From NCBI GenBank assembly GCA_018820395.1, contig JAHJOG010000272.1:1-64000 (forward strand): a stretch of DNA of 64,000 nt, written 5' to 3'. Below the pieces are notes generated by a model. It was not told the DNA's origin. It ran no database searches and was given only the letters and a program-made list of their open reading frames with translations. Shown here in pieces: positions 53,164 to 62,525 of the stretch; positions within the stretch are counted from its first letter, which is position 1, and the number at the start of each line of letters is the position of its first letter. A program made the position numbers and the translations under genes. This DNA comes from Gammaproteobacteria bacterium. GTDB lineage: Bacteria > Pseudomonadota > Gammaproteobacteria > Burkholderiales > Burkholderiaceae_C.

Positions 53164-56087
53164 TTCTTCTTCCCCGCGAAATAGGTGAGCACGCTGGCCG
53201 CTTTGCCGAGCACGCCGGGCACGCTCGGCATGCTCGCGATCTGCGGAAAGCTTTCTTCGGGCTCTTCGGCCGCCGCCGGCCGGATGCGCACGCGCACGTC
53301 GTACCAGCCCGCCTGCCCGGTGATCGGGTCGGAATTGCTGATGGTGGTCGCACCCTTGGCGCCCGGGAACGGCAACTCTTCGGAGATCAGATGGTTGAGC
53401 AGGAAGCCCTTGCGCGCCTCGTCGGCACCCGGGGCCAGCTGCCAAGCGCCGTCGGCCTTGCCGATGGCGTTCCAGGTCCATACGGTGCCGGGCTCGACGG
53501 CCTCGGTGTAGCGGACCATGCAGCGCACCTTGCCCCACTGGCTCTCGACCCAGCACCAGCCGCCATCGGCAATGCCCGCGGCTTCGGCAGTGAGCGGATT
53601 CACCTGCAGGTAGTTGTGGCTGTGGATCTGCCGCAGCCAGGCGTTCTGCGAGTCCCACGAGTGGTACATCGCCATCGGCCGTTGCGTGATCGCGTTCAGC
53701 GGATAGGCGGCCAGGTCGGTGGCCGCTTCTTCGAGCGGCGCATACCAGAAGGGCAGCGGATCGAAGTACGTGTCGATGCGCTGGCGCAATTCATCCGGCG
53801 GCTGCCGGCCCTTCGTCTTGCCCTGCGCGGCGAGGCGAAAGCTCTGCAGCGTGTCGGAATAGAGCGCCAGCTGCACCGGGTCGTTGCGCTGGCGCCAGCC
53901 CTTGTCCTTGGCAAAGTCGAGGTACTCGCGGTTCCAGTTGCGCATGAACTGCGCCGTCTCGGGCATGTGGTACTGGAAGACGCAGTTGTTGGCCTCGTAC
54001 GCTTCCCACTGCTTGGGGTTGGGCGCGCCGCGCAGGTGCTCGGTGCCGTCCTTGCCGCGCCAGCCCATGAGAAACCCGATGCCCGGCGCCGGCTCGAAAT
54101 TCACGACGAAATCCGGATAGCCGGTGAACTTGCGCCCGCCCTCGGGCGTGGTGAAGGCCGGAAACTTCAGCCGCGAGGCCAGCTCGATCAGCACTTCCTG
54201 GAACGGCTTGCACTGCCCCGTCGGCGGCACGACCGGGACACGCACCGAATCGACCGGCCCGTCGAATTCCGAGATCGGCCGGTCGAGCATGCTCATCACG
54301 TCGTGACGCTCGAGGTAGGTGGTGTCGGGCAGCACCAGGTCGGCGAAGGCCACGGTCTCGCTCTGAAAGGCGTCGCACACCACCAGGAAGGGGATCATGT
54401 AGTCGCCCTTCTCGTCCTTGCGGTTGAGCATCTCGCGCACCGCCATGGTGTTCATGCTCGAGTTCCAGGCCATGTTGGCCATGAAGATGAGCAGCGTGTC
54501 GATGCGGTACGGGTCGCCCTTGACCGCGTTGGTGATCACGTTGTGCATGAGCCCGTGCGCCGACAGCGGATGCTCCCACGAGAAAGCATGGTCGATGCGG
54601 ATCGGCGAGCCGTCGGGGTTGATGGCCAGCTCTTCGGGGTTGGCCGGAAAGCCCAGTGGCGCGGCATTGAGCGGCGTGTTGGGCTTGATCATGTCCGGCG
54701 CATCGAATGCCCGGTAGTTCGGCACGATGTGGCGCGGGTACGGCGCCTTGTGGCGAAAGCCGCCGGGCGCGTCGATAGTGCCCAGCACGCTCATCAGCAC
54801 AGCCAGCGCGCGCACGGTCTGAAAGCCGTTCGAATGCGCGGCCAGCCCGCGCATCGCATGAAAAGCCACCGGCCGGGCCTGCGTGGTCGCATGCTTCTTG
54901 CCCCAGGCGTCGGTCCAGGGAATGGGCAGCTCGAAAGCCTGCTGCAGTGCGGTCTCGCCCATCTCGCGCGCGAGCTTGCGGATGCGCGCGGCGTCGATGC
55001 CGGTGATGGCCGAAGCCCATTCGGGCGAGCAGCTCGCGACGCGATCGCGCAGCAACTGAAAGGACGGCACGACGCGCGTGCCGTCGGCCAACCGGTATTC
55101 GCCTTCGAGTGCCGGATCGCAGCCGTCGGCAATGCCTTCGGGGTAGGCCGGCTTGATGCTGCCGTCGGACTTGTCCCAGACCAGCTTGTTGTGCGGCTCG
55201 CGGCCGTCGCCCGGCGGGCCCCGCTCGGGATCGAAGGCGAAGAGCCCCTCGCGCTCGCCTTCGTCGAGCACCACCAATTGCGGCGCATTGGTGAAACGCT
55301 TGAGAAACGCGTGGTCGATCAGGTCGCTGGCGATCAGCTCGTGCAGCAGCGCCATGAAGAGCGCGCCGTCGGTGCCGGGCTTGATCGGGATCCACTCGTC
55401 CGCGATGGCCGAGTAGCCGGTGCGCACCGGGTTGATGGAGATGAAGCGCCCGCCCGACCGCTTGAACTTGCTGATGGCGATCTTCATCGGGTTGCTGTGA
55501 TGGTCCTCGGCCGTGCCGATCATCACGAACAGCTTGGCGCGGTCGAGGTCGGGCCCGCCGAACTCCCAGAAGCTGCCGCCAATGGTGTAGATCATCCCCG
55601 CGGCCATGTTGACCGAGCAGAAGCCGCCGTGCGCCGCGTAGTTGGGCGTGCCGAACTGTCGCGCGAACAGGCCGGTGAGCGCCTGCATCTGGTCGCGGCC
55701 GGTAAAGAGCGCGAACTTCTTCGGGTCGGTGGAGCGGATCTTGCCCAACCGCTCGGTGAGGATCTCGAAGGTGCGTTCCCAGCTGATCGGCTCGAACTCG
55801 CCAGCGCCGCGGTCGGTGCCGGGCTTGCGCAAGAGTGGCTGCGTGAGCCGCGCGGGCGACACCTGCTTCATGATGCCCGACGAGCCCTTGGCGCAGATCA
55901 CGCCCTGGTTCAGCGGGTGATTGGGGTTGCCGTCGATGTAGCGGACTTCGCCGTCGCGCAGGTGCACGCGGATGCCGCAGCGGCAGGCGCACATGTAGCA
56001 GGTGGTGGTCTTGACTTCGGTGTCGGCGGTCGGCGTGGGCGACGCGAGCGGGTCGTGCAACGGCTCGCTGGAGAGAAAGTTGAACAC
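53160..56087 (-). CDS. soeA: Molybdopterin oxidoreductase, SoeA-type (sulfite dehydrogenase candidate)
   Basis: A 975-residue bis-MGD enzyme. The N-terminal 4Fe-4S motif is TTTCYMCACRCGIRVHL with the fourth Cys in GVICAKGSSG. Cofactor regions include FALFTGRDQMQALTG, GGFCSVNMAAG and VMIGTAEDHHSNP. There is no Tat signal, which points to a cytoplasmic enzyme, as in SoeABC sulfite dehydrogenase, and unlike DmsABC. Wording around CYMCACRCGI and FTGRDQ resembles SoeA as I remember it. Thiosulfate, polysulfide or DMSO reductase roles remain possible. It is divergent from a LysR gene. Confidence 0.75.
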   Translation of the reverse strand: MFNFLSSEPLHDPLASPTPTADTEVKTTTCYMCACRCGIRVHLRDGEVRYIDGNPNHPLNQGVICAKGSSGIMKQVSPARLTQPLLRKPGTDRGAGEFEPISWERTFEILTERLGKIRSTDPKKFALFTGRDQMQALTGLFARQFGTPNYAAHGGFCSVNMAAGMIYTIGGSFWEFGGPDLDRAKLFVMIGTAEDHHSNPMKIAISKFKRSGGRFISINPVRTGYSAIADEWIPIKPGTDGALFMALLHELIASDLIDHAFLKRFTNAPQLVVLDEGEREGLFAFDPERGPPGDGREPHNKLVWDKSDGSIKPAYPEGIADGCDPALEGEYRLADGTRVVPSFQLLRDRVASCSPEWASAITGIDAARIRKLAREMGETALQQAFELPIPWTDAWGKKHATTQARPVAFHAMRGLAAHSNGFQTVRALAVLMSVLGTIDAPGGFRHKAPYPRHIVPNYRAFDAPDMIKPNTPLNAAPLGFPANPEELAINPDGSPIRIDHAFSWEHPLSAHGLMHNVITNAVKGDPYRIDTLLIFMANMAWNSSMNTMAVREMLNRKDEKGDYMIPFLVVCDAFQSETVAFADLVLPDTTYLERHDVMSMLDRPISEFDGPVDSVRVPVVPPTGQCKPFQEVLIELASRLKFPAFTTPEGGRKFTGYPDFVVNFEPAPGIGFLMGWRGKDGTEHLRGAPNPKQWEAYEANNCVFQYHMPETAQFMRNWNREYLDFAKDKGWRQRNDPVQLALYSDTLQSFRLAAQGKTKGRQPPDELRQRIDTYFDPLPFWYAPLEEAATDLAAYPLNAITQRPMAMYHSWDSQNAWLRQIHSHNYLQVNPLTAEAAGIADGGWCWVESQWGKVRCMVRYTEAVEPGTVWTWNAIGKADGAWQLAPGADEARKGFLLNHLISEELPFPGAKGATTISNSDPITGQAGWYDVRVRIRPAAAEEPEESFPQIASMPSVPGVLGKAASVLTYFAGKKK

Positions 56088-56171
56088 GCGCGGTCCTTTG
56101 TTTTTTCGTGCGGGGCAGAGGCGATGTTAGAGACGAAGCCTCAAATGAAAAAGCGGAGAATATCGGTCATC

Positions 56172-57104
56172 ATGACCGGAAAAACAGATCAGTCTTCCGT
56201 CCAGCGGCTGCGGCTCAACCTGCGCCAGCTCGAGGTCTTCGTCGCCACCGCGCGGGGCGGCAGCACGCGGGCCGCGGCCGACCGCGTCTCGCGCTCGCAA
56301 TCGGCGGCGAGCAGCGCGCTGGCCGATCTCGAAGAGTCGCTGGGCGCGCAGATCTTCGATCGCCGGGGCCGGCGGCTGGTCCTCAACGAGAACGGCCGCG
56401 CCCTGCTCCCGCGCGCGCAGTCGCTGCTCGACCAGGCAGCCGAACTGCAGGCGCTCTTCAATGGCGAGCACGCCGCGCCGCTGCGTGTGGCGGCGAGTTT
56501 CACGATCGGCGAGTACCTGTTGCCGGAGCGGGTGGCTCAGTGGACCAACATGCATCCGCAGAGCCAGGTGCATCTGCACATCGCGAACACGCGCGACGTG
56601 ATCGAGGCAGTGGCTGGCTTCGACGTGGACGTAGGCTTCATCGAGGGGCCGCAGACGCACCCGGACCTGGTGGTGCGCGCCTGGCGGGACGACGAGCTGG
56701 TGATCGTGGCGGCACCGGGGCATGCGCTGGCGGGCCGGACGGTGACGCACCGGCAGCTGGCGGCGGCGACCTGGGTGCTGCGGGAGCACGGGTCGGGCAC
56801 GCGGCAGGTGACGGATGCGTGGCTGGTGCAGAACCTGGAGCAGGTGCACGTGGGCTTCGAGCTGGGGAGCACGGAGGCCATCAAGCGGGTGGTGGCGGCG
56901 GGCAGCGGGCTGGGGTGTCTGTCGCGGCATGCGGTGGCGCAGACGCTGGACGACGGGCATCTGGTCGAGCTGCGCACGCGACTGCCGGCGGCGGTTCGGA
57001 GCCTGGCGACGGTGATGCATCGGGACAAGCGGCAGGGGCGTGCGACGGCGGGTTTCTTGCGGCACTGTGGGGCGAAGGTGCCGCGGGGGATGGGGACCGG
57101 CTGA
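56172..57104 (+). CDS. LysR-family transcriptional regulator
   Basis: About 310 residues. The helix-turn-helix is in LRQLEVFVATARGGSTRAAADRVSRSQSAASSALADLEESLG, and the ligand-binding domain follows (AASFTIGEYLLPERVAQW). The start is uncertain: 56172 fits the family best, while ATGs at 56124 and 56145 are upstream in frame. It is divergent from soeA with a gap of about 84 bases and probably controls that operon. Confidence 0.88.
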   Translation: MTGKTDQSSVQRLRLNLRQLEVFVATARGGSTRAAADRVSRSQSAASSALADLEESLGAQIFDRRGRRLVLNENGRALLPRAQSLLDQAAELQALFNGEHAAPLRVAASFTIGEYLLPERVAQWTNMHPQSQVHLHIANTRDVIEAVAGFDVDVGFIEGPQTHPDLVVRAWRDDELVIVAAPGHALAGRTVTHRQLAAATWVLREHGSGTRQVTDAWLVQNLEQVHVGFELGSTEAIKRVVAAGSGLGCLSRHAVAQTLDDGHLVELRTRLPAAVRSLATVMHRDKRQGRATAGFLRHCGAKVPRGMGTG

Positions 57105-57478
57105 GTTGGTGGGAGTGCCCGTGGGTGGGGTGCAGCGCTCATGTTCGTTGGCGGGAGCGCCTGTGGGGGGATCGAAGGTTGTGTGCACCGCTCGAGAGCC
57201 CTGGCGGTAGGGCGTGACGATCGCTTCTCAACGCTCGCCGACACGGCGGCAGCCTCCGCGACGCACAACGGCGGTGCATGTTCATCGGAAGTTGAGCGCA
57301 GTGCCTCCAGACCGGGCAACCTGCTGGAACGCCAGTGCTGGCAACGGATGTGACGAGTTGATGACCGGTTATGCACAAGGAAGTCCACCGCCGCGGTGGA
57401 CAGATCGGGCTAGCACGGGTCTTGCTTGCAGTTGCGAGGTCTTTACGGCTGTCTCCTCTGCCCGCTGGGGTGGAATTC
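57105..57478. other. Non-coding stretch ending in a strong terminator
   Basis: About 370 bases with no convincing frame on either strand. The first part is G-rich after the LysR stop. The last 100 bases before the terminator at 57479 are less GC-rich and could encode a small RNA or be the end of a lost gene. Confidence 0.35.
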
Positions 57479-57512
57479 GCCCCGGGACCGCAAGGCCCCG
57501 GGGCGTTTTTTT
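57479..57512 (+). terminator. Rho-independent terminator
   Basis: A perfect 8-bp stem GCCCCGGG/CCCGGGGC with a ten-base loop, then G and seven T residues. It lies 375 bases after the LysR stop and 42 bases before the FHA gene, so it probably ends a transcript of its own. Confidence 0.85.
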
Positions 57513-57553
57513 GGACCTATGATCCGGCACCCGAGCGACGACGAGGTGGAATC

Positions 57554-57976
57554 ATGCCAAGACTGATCGTGATGGAACACGCCGGAAAGACCCGGCAAGT
57601 CGAACTGAAGCCTTCGGGCAACCGCATCGGCCGCGGCCCGGCGAACGACGTGGTGCTCGACACCCAGCAGGCGAGCCGGGTGCACGCGCTGATCACGGTG
57701 GAACTGGAGATGGTCACGATCACCGACCGGGGCAGCCACAACGGGACTTTCGTCAACGGCGCGCGCATCGACAGCCAGATGCTGGTGAATGGCGACACGA
57801 TCCGCATCGGGACGTGCGAGATTCGTTTTCTTTCGAGCGACCGGGAAGTCTCGCAAGTCGACGCGTTGCGTCTGATGACGGCGCCGGGACAGCTGGTCGA
57901 GATCGACAGGCGGTCGACCCACAGCGGCTCGGGGCCGCTGGCGGATCCCACGGGCCGGACGCTGCCGCAGCGCTAG
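57554..57976 (+). CDS. Small FHA-domain protein (paralogue of 44955)
   Basis: A 140-residue FHA protein. Key residues: Arg in NRIGRGPANDVVL, Ser/His in ASRVHALITV and Asn-Gly in GSHNGTFVNGAR. It shares the start (MPRLIV versus MPKLIL) and the post-FHA tail (VDALRLMTAPGQLVEIDRR) with the protein at 44955, then adds about 20 residues. A GAGGTGGAA site precedes the ATG. No kinase gene is adjacent. Confidence 0.88.
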   Translation: MPRLIVMEHAGKTRQVELKPSGNRIGRGPANDVVLDTQQASRVHALITVELEMVTITDRGSHNGTFVNGARIDSQMLVNGDTIRIGTCEIRFLSSDREVSQVDALRLMTAPGQLVEIDRRSTHSGSGPLADPTGRTLPQR

Positions 57977-58040
57977 CCGGCCGGCGGGCGTCGGCGCCGA
58001 GACTGATGCGCTTCGGCCGACGAGCGACTCGGTTTGGCGG

Positions 58041-58247
58041 CTAGATCGAGCGAGCGAGGTAGACCGTCGCGGCACAGGCCAAGGCGATCGCGACGCCGCC
58101 GGCACCGATGCGCCGCCACACCATGGCAAAAAAGGCCTGGCGGATGGCGCGGTTGAACTCCATTTCGAAGCGGGTCTGTTGTGGATCGGAGCGGTCTTCC
58201 CACCAGTTCCCGGACTGGGTATCGTTGCTTTGCATCATGTAACCCAT
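58041..58247 (-). CDS. Small single-TM protein (68 aa)
   Basis: A 68-residue protein starting MGYMMQSNDTQSGNWWEDRS with a C-terminal membrane helix (IGAGGVAIALACAATVYLARS). No family was recognised. An AGGGTAAG site supports this start; the longer frame to 58415 has no homology. Confidence 0.5.
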   Translation of the reverse strand: MGYMMQSNDTQSGNWWEDRSDPQQTRFEMEFNRAIRQAFFAMVWRRIGAGGVAIALACAATVYLARSI

Positions 58248-58414
58248 TGTGCTTACCCTGCGCCGAACCTCGAAGGGACAATTACACACTTTGGTTTTCA
58301 GACTTGGCGGCGGGCAGGCCGTCAGCGCAGACTGACGCACGAATGAGCGGCATCGCCCATGCAAACCGTTCCGGCATGCGCCATCTTCCGAGCATTCAAA
58401 GGAGACTTCCGACA

Positions 58415-58678
58415 ATGCTCACCCCCAGCCAGAAATCCCGCATCCTGACGCGCGCCGGTATCGATATTCCGCCGGTCCCGGCGGTGAATCTGCCGGCACA
58501 GGAGAAGACTTTTCAGGTGGCCGCGCAGGCCTGGGTCCGAGAGATCGAGAAGCTGTACGACGTGTATGTCGCCACGCGCGCCGCGCAGAGCCTGCGCGAC
58601 GCGGCGCTGCCGGACACGCTGCATCGGAGGCGCTGGACCGACGGCGGGCTGAATTTTCAGATGCCGGCTCGATACTGA
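58415..58678 (+). CDS. Hypothetical protein (87 aa)
   Basis: An 87-residue helical protein, MLTPSQKSRILTRAGIDIPP, with QVAAQAWVREIEKLYDVYVATRAAQSLRDA. An AAAGGAGA site precedes the ATG. No family was recognised. It is convergent with the CoA-transferase gene. Confidence 0.6.
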   Translation: MLTPSQKSRILTRAGIDIPPVPAVNLPAQEKTFQVAAQAWVREIEKLYDVYVATRAAQSLRDAALPDTLHRRRWTDGGLNFQMPARY

Positions 58679-58730
58679 GTTTCAGGAGTTGGCCGCGAAG
58701 GGGGTCGCTGCACTGCGACCTCGATGGGGC

Positions 58731-59933
58731 CTATTCGACGATCCCGTCGCGCTTCATCCGATCGATCGAGCCCGAGTCGTAACCGAGTTCGGCAAGCAGT
58801 GAGAACGTCTGTTCGCCAGGGTCCGGCGCCGCGCTGTGGAACTGTTGCGGGTGCGGACAGGCAGACATATTGATCGGCGTGCGGATCAGCTCTATTTCGC
58901 CAAGCACCGGGTGCACCGCCGGTCGCGTCATGCGCAGATGCTTCGCCTGCGGATCTTCGAAAGCCTGGCCGATGTCGTACACCGGCCCGCATGGAACCCC
59001 GGCGGGATTGAGCCGCGTGACCAGGTCGGCCGCGCTGAAGCGGCGAGTCAAGGCGTTGATGTCGTCGTTGAGTGCAAAGCGGTGTGTCATGCGCGAGGCG
59101 GCATCGCGGTATTCCGGGTTCTGCAGCAGCCGGTCCGCGCCGAGCACTTCACAGAAAGCTGCCCACATGCGCGGAGTTCCGGCGCAGATGTTGACCAGTC
59201 CGTCGCTCGCCTCATAGGTGCCCATCGGCACCAGCGTCGGATGGGCGTTGCCCTCCTGCCCCGCAACGCTGCCCGACACGGTGTAGCGCGCGGCCTGGAA
59301 GTCCAGCTTGTTGAGCATGCTCTCGATCAGCGAGGTGTGCACCCATTGCCCCTCGCCGGTTCGTTCGCGATGCAGCAGCGCCAGCAGAATGCCTTGGCCG
59401 AGAAACATGCCCGCCGTGGTGTCCGAGATCGCGATGCCAGCGCGCACCGGGCCGCGACCAGGCTCGCCGGTGATCGAACTCAGCCCTGACATGCCCTGCA
59501 CGACCTGGTCGACGCCAGGGCGGTCGGCGTAGGGCCCGTCCTGGCCGAACCCGGAAATGCTCGCCAGAATGATGCGCGGGTTGATCGACTTCAGGCTCTT
59601 GTAGTCGAGACCCAGTTTCTTCTTGACGGCCGAACGGAAGTTCTCGACCACCACGTCGCTGCGTTCGACCAAGCGGCGCAGCACGTCGGCGCCTTCGGGG
59701 CTCTTGAGATCGACGCAGATGCTGCGCTTGTTGCGATGGAGGTTCTGCTCGTCCGATCCACGGCGGCTGCCGGTGACGGAGCCGGCGTCCCGAAGGGAGG
59801 GCGGCTCGACGCGCGTCACGTCCGCGCCCCAGTCGGACAGGAGGCGCACCGCCACCGGGCCGGCACGGGCGACGGTCAGATCGATGACCTTGAGGTTGGC
59901 GAGCGGCGGCTGGGCGAGAGAGGATGAAGGCAT
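58731..59933 (-). CDS. CaiB/BaiF family (class III) CoA-transferase
   Basis: A 400-residue class III CoA-transferase. The N-terminal fold is LKVIDLTVARAGPVAVRLLSDWGADVTRVEPP. The catalytic Asp is in YADRPGVDQVVQGMSGL. The segments RNKRSICVDLKSPEGADVL and DVVVENFRSAVKKKLGLDY are also typical. It moves CoA between carboxylic acids; the acids are unknown. Confidence 0.92.
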   Translation of the reverse strand: MPSSSLAQPPLANLKVIDLTVARAGPVAVRLLSDWGADVTRVEPPSLRDAGSVTGSRRGSDEQNLHRNKRSICVDLKSPEGADVLRRLVERSDVVVENFRSAVKKKLGLDYKSLKSINPRIILASISGFGQDGPYADRPGVDQVVQGMSGLSSITGEPGRGPVRAGIAISDTTAGMFLGQGILLALLHRERTGEGQWVHTSLIESMLNKLDFQAARYTVSGSVAGQEGNAHPTLVPMGTYEASDGLVNICAGTPRMWAAFCEVLGADRLLQNPEYRDAASRMTHRFALNDDINALTRRFSAADLVTRLNPAGVPCGPVYDIGQAFEDPQAKHLRMTRPAVHPVLGEIELIRTPINMSACPHPQQFHSAAPDPGEQTFSLLAELGYDSGSIDRMKRDGIVE

Positions 59934-60007
59934 GCATGCACCGATGGGTTGTCGACGAGAGTTCGGCTCCGGTTCGCGAAGACGACGGGCGTCCGGGCGA
60001 TGCTGGA

Positions 60008-60883
60008 TCAGCCCGCTTCGCCCGCGCCTCCCGCTGCCCCGGCCTCGAAGTCGCCCGCATCATGCCGCTCTCGCAGCTGCTCGGACGCCTCGCCCCAGGT
60101 GCGATTCACCCGCCGCCCGCGCTCCACGGCCGGCCGCGCGGCGATCTGGTCGGTCCAGCGCTGCACGTGGGTGTACGACCCGACGTCGAGAAACTCGCCG
60201 GCGTTGTAGGTCTGCCCCTTGACCAGCGTGCCGTACCACGGCCACACGGCCATGTCGGCGATGGTGTAGTCGTCGCCGGCCAGATAGGCCGTTTCGGAAA
60301 GCCGCCGGTCGAGCACGTCGAGCTGGCGCTTGACTTCCATCGCGAAGCGGTCGATCGCGTATTCGATCTTGGTGGGGGCGTAGGCGTAAAAGTGACCGAA
60401 GCCGCCGCCCAGATACGGGCCCGCACCCATCTGCCAGAAGAGCCACGACAGGCACTCGGCACGGCGCGCGCGCTCGGTCGGCAAAAAGGCGCCGAACTTC
60501 TCGGCCAGGTAGACGAGGATCGAGCCGGACTCGAACACCCGCACCGGCTTGGGTTCGCTGTGGTCCATGAGGGCCGGAATCTTCGAGTTCGGATTCACGC
60601 CGACGAAGCCGCTGCCGAACTGGTCGCCCTTGCCGATCTCGATCATCCACGCGTCGTACTCGGCGCCCGCATGGCCCGCGGCCAGCAACTCTTCGAGCAT
60701 GACGGTGACCTTGACGCCGTTGGGCGTGGCCATGGAATACAGCTGCAGCGGGTGACGGCCCACCGGCAGTTCCTTGTCGTGCGTCGGCCCGGCAATCGGG
60801 CGATTGATGCTGGCGAACTTGCCGCCGCTTTCCTTGTTCCAGGCCCAGACCTTGGGGGGAACGTATTCGGTGTCGTCTGCCAT
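60008..60883 (-). CDS. yghU: YghU-type glutathione S-transferase
   Basis: A 291-residue GST-fold protein of the YghU/nu class. The N-terminal extension (YVPPKVWAWNKESGGKFASINRPIAGPTHDKELPVG) is typical, and HPLQLYSMATPNGVKVTVML starts the thioredoxin-fold domain. E. coli YghU has disulfide-bond reductase activity with glutathione. A GGAGAAC site precedes the start. It lies 39 bases after zwf on the same strand. Confidence 0.9.
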   Translation of the reverse strand: MADDTEYVPPKVWAWNKESGGKFASINRPIAGPTHDKELPVGRHPLQLYSMATPNGVKVTVMLEELLAAGHAGAEYDAWMIEIGKGDQFGSGFVGVNPNSKIPALMDHSEPKPVRVFESGSILVYLAEKFGAFLPTERARRAECLSWLFWQMGAGPYLGGGFGHFYAYAPTKIEYAIDRFAMEVKRQLDVLDRRLSETAYLAGDDYTIADMAVWPWYGTLVKGQTYNAGEFLDVGSYTHVQRWTDQIAARPAVERGRRVNRTWGEASEQLRERHDAGDFEAGAAGGAGEAG

Positions 60884-60922
60884 AGGGATTTGTTCTCCAG
60901 GGAAAAGATTTGAGTGAGAGGC

Positions 60923-62398
60923 TCAGGGCCCGATGGCATGCCACTGGCGGCCGTCGCGCTCGATGAGCTCTTCTGCGCACTTGGGCCCGGCGCTGCCGGC
61001 CACGTAGGCTTCGGGTTCGCCGCCGGACTGCCAGGCCTCGATCACCGGCTGCAGCGCAAGCCACGCGGCCTCGATCTCGTCGGCGCGCTGGAACAGCGTC
61101 TGGTCGCCGTGCAGCAGGTCGTAGAGCAAGGTCTCGTAGCCGGTGGTGCGCGAGGGGCCGAACGCGTTCGCATGGCTAAAGTTCATCTGCACAGGCGCCG
61201 GCTCCAGCTCGGGGCCGGGGCGCTTGCCGATCAGGTCGAGCGTCATGCCCTCGTCGGGCTGGATCTGGATCACCAGCTTGTTCGGCGGCAGCCGGCTGAC
61301 GTCGATGCCCCGAAACTGTGCAAAGGGCACAGGCCGAAAGGTCAGCACCACTTCGCTGTCGCGGTGCGAGAGCGCCTTGCCGGTGCGCAGGTAGAAGGGC
61401 ACGCCGGCCCAGCGCCAGCTGTCGACAGTGAGCTTGAGTGCGGCATAGGTTTCGGTGCGGCTGTCCGGCGCCACGTCCTTGGCGGCGCGGTAGTCGCCCA
61501 CCTTGCGATCGCCGATGCGCCCGGCGCTGTAGCGGCCGCGCACGGCATCGCGGCCGACGTCTTCGGGCCGCGGGCCGCGAATGGCGCGGAACACCTTCGC
61601 CTTCTCGTTGCGGACCGCTTCGGCGTCGAAGGAATTGGGCGGCTCCATGCAGATCATCGCGAGCAGTTGAAAGAGATGGTTGGGCACCATGTCGCGCAGC
61701 GCGCCGGCCGCGTCGTAGAAGCTGCCGCGGCCGCCGACGTCCACCGTTTCGGCCACGGTGATCTGCACGTGCTCGATGTACTTGCTGTTCCAGACCGACT
61801 CGACCATGGTGTTGGCGAAACGTGTCACCATGATGTTCTGCACCGTTTCCTTGCCGAGGAAATGGTCGACGCGGTAGACCTGCTTCTCGTCGACGAGCGA
61901 CAGGATCTTGCGGTTGAGTTCGCGCGCAGATTCGAAGTCGTGGCCGAAGGGTTTTTCGATCGCGACACGGCGAAAGGCACCCTCGTGCTCGCGCAGCAGC
62001 CCCGCGTTCGCGAGCTGGTGGATGATGTCGTCGAAGAACTCGGGCGCCGTCGCGAAATAGAAGGCCACGTTGCCGTCGCCCCGCTCCTCGAGCATGCTGG
62101 CGAGCCGCTCGTAGGTCGCGGGCTGCTTCAGGTCGCCGCGCAGGTAGCTGATGCGCCCGCGCAGAGATTCCCAAGCCGTGGCCGGGGTCGACGTCTTGGC
62201 CTCGTCGGGGTCGAAGCCGCTTCGGAGCCATTCATCGTCGCCTTCGGTCCTGCCGATGCCGATGATGGAGAGCTGGTCGTCCACCAGGCCCGACGCTGTC
62301 ATGTTGATCAGCGACGGCATCAGGAGCCGGTGGCTCAAATCGCCGGTGATGCCGAAGATGACGAGTGTGGCCTGGGGTGCGGGTGGCGTGCCCGTCAT
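60923..62398 (-). CDS. zwf: Glucose-6-phosphate 1-dehydrogenase
   Basis: A 491-residue enzyme that makes 6-phosphogluconolactone and NADPH. The NADP motif is FGITGDLSHRLLMPSL, the substrate-binding block with catalytic His is VYRVDHFLGKETVQN, and the EKPFGHD motif is present (IEKPFGHDFESA). Length is standard. It may give NADPH for the YghU-type gene downstream. Confidence 0.95.
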   Translation of the reverse strand: MTGTPPAPQATLVIFGITGDLSHRLLMPSLINMTASGLVDDQLSIIGIGRTEGDDEWLRSGFDPDEAKTSTPATAWESLRGRISYLRGDLKQPATYERLASMLEERGDGNVAFYFATAPEFFDDIIHQLANAGLLREHEGAFRRVAIEKPFGHDFESARELNRKILSLVDEKQVYRVDHFLGKETVQNIMVTRFANTMVESVWNSKYIEHVQITVAETVDVGGRGSFYDAAGALRDMVPNHLFQLLAMICMEPPNSFDAEAVRNEKAKVFRAIRGPRPEDVGRDAVRGRYSAGRIGDRKVGDYRAAKDVAPDSRTETYAALKLTVDSWRWAGVPFYLRTGKALSHRDSEVVLTFRPVPFAQFRGIDVSRLPPNKLVIQIQPDEGMTLDLIGKRPGPELEPAPVQMNFSHANAFGPSRTTGYETLLYDLLHGDQTLFQRADEIEAAWLALQPVIEAWQSGGEPEAYVAGSAGPKCAEELIERDGRQWHAIGP

Positions 62399-62525
62399 GG
62401 GTGCGCCTCCGGCGCGATGTCGAAACGTGGCATGCCGATGTCTTGCGAGAGCTCCATGCAGAACATCTTAGGGCGCTCGCATGCACGTTGCAGCGCACTG
62501 GTATTTGCGCGCCAGGGTGGCCACA

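Noticed and set aside
53391-57104. A 1237-codon plus-strand frame opposite soeA running into the LysR gene
   Set aside because: Only its last 310 codons are real (the LysR protein); the rest is antisense to soeA.
57105-57360. Short frames on both strands after the LysR gene
   Set aside because: They lack ribosome binding sites and have the repetitive Gly/Arg composition of G-rich non-coding DNA.
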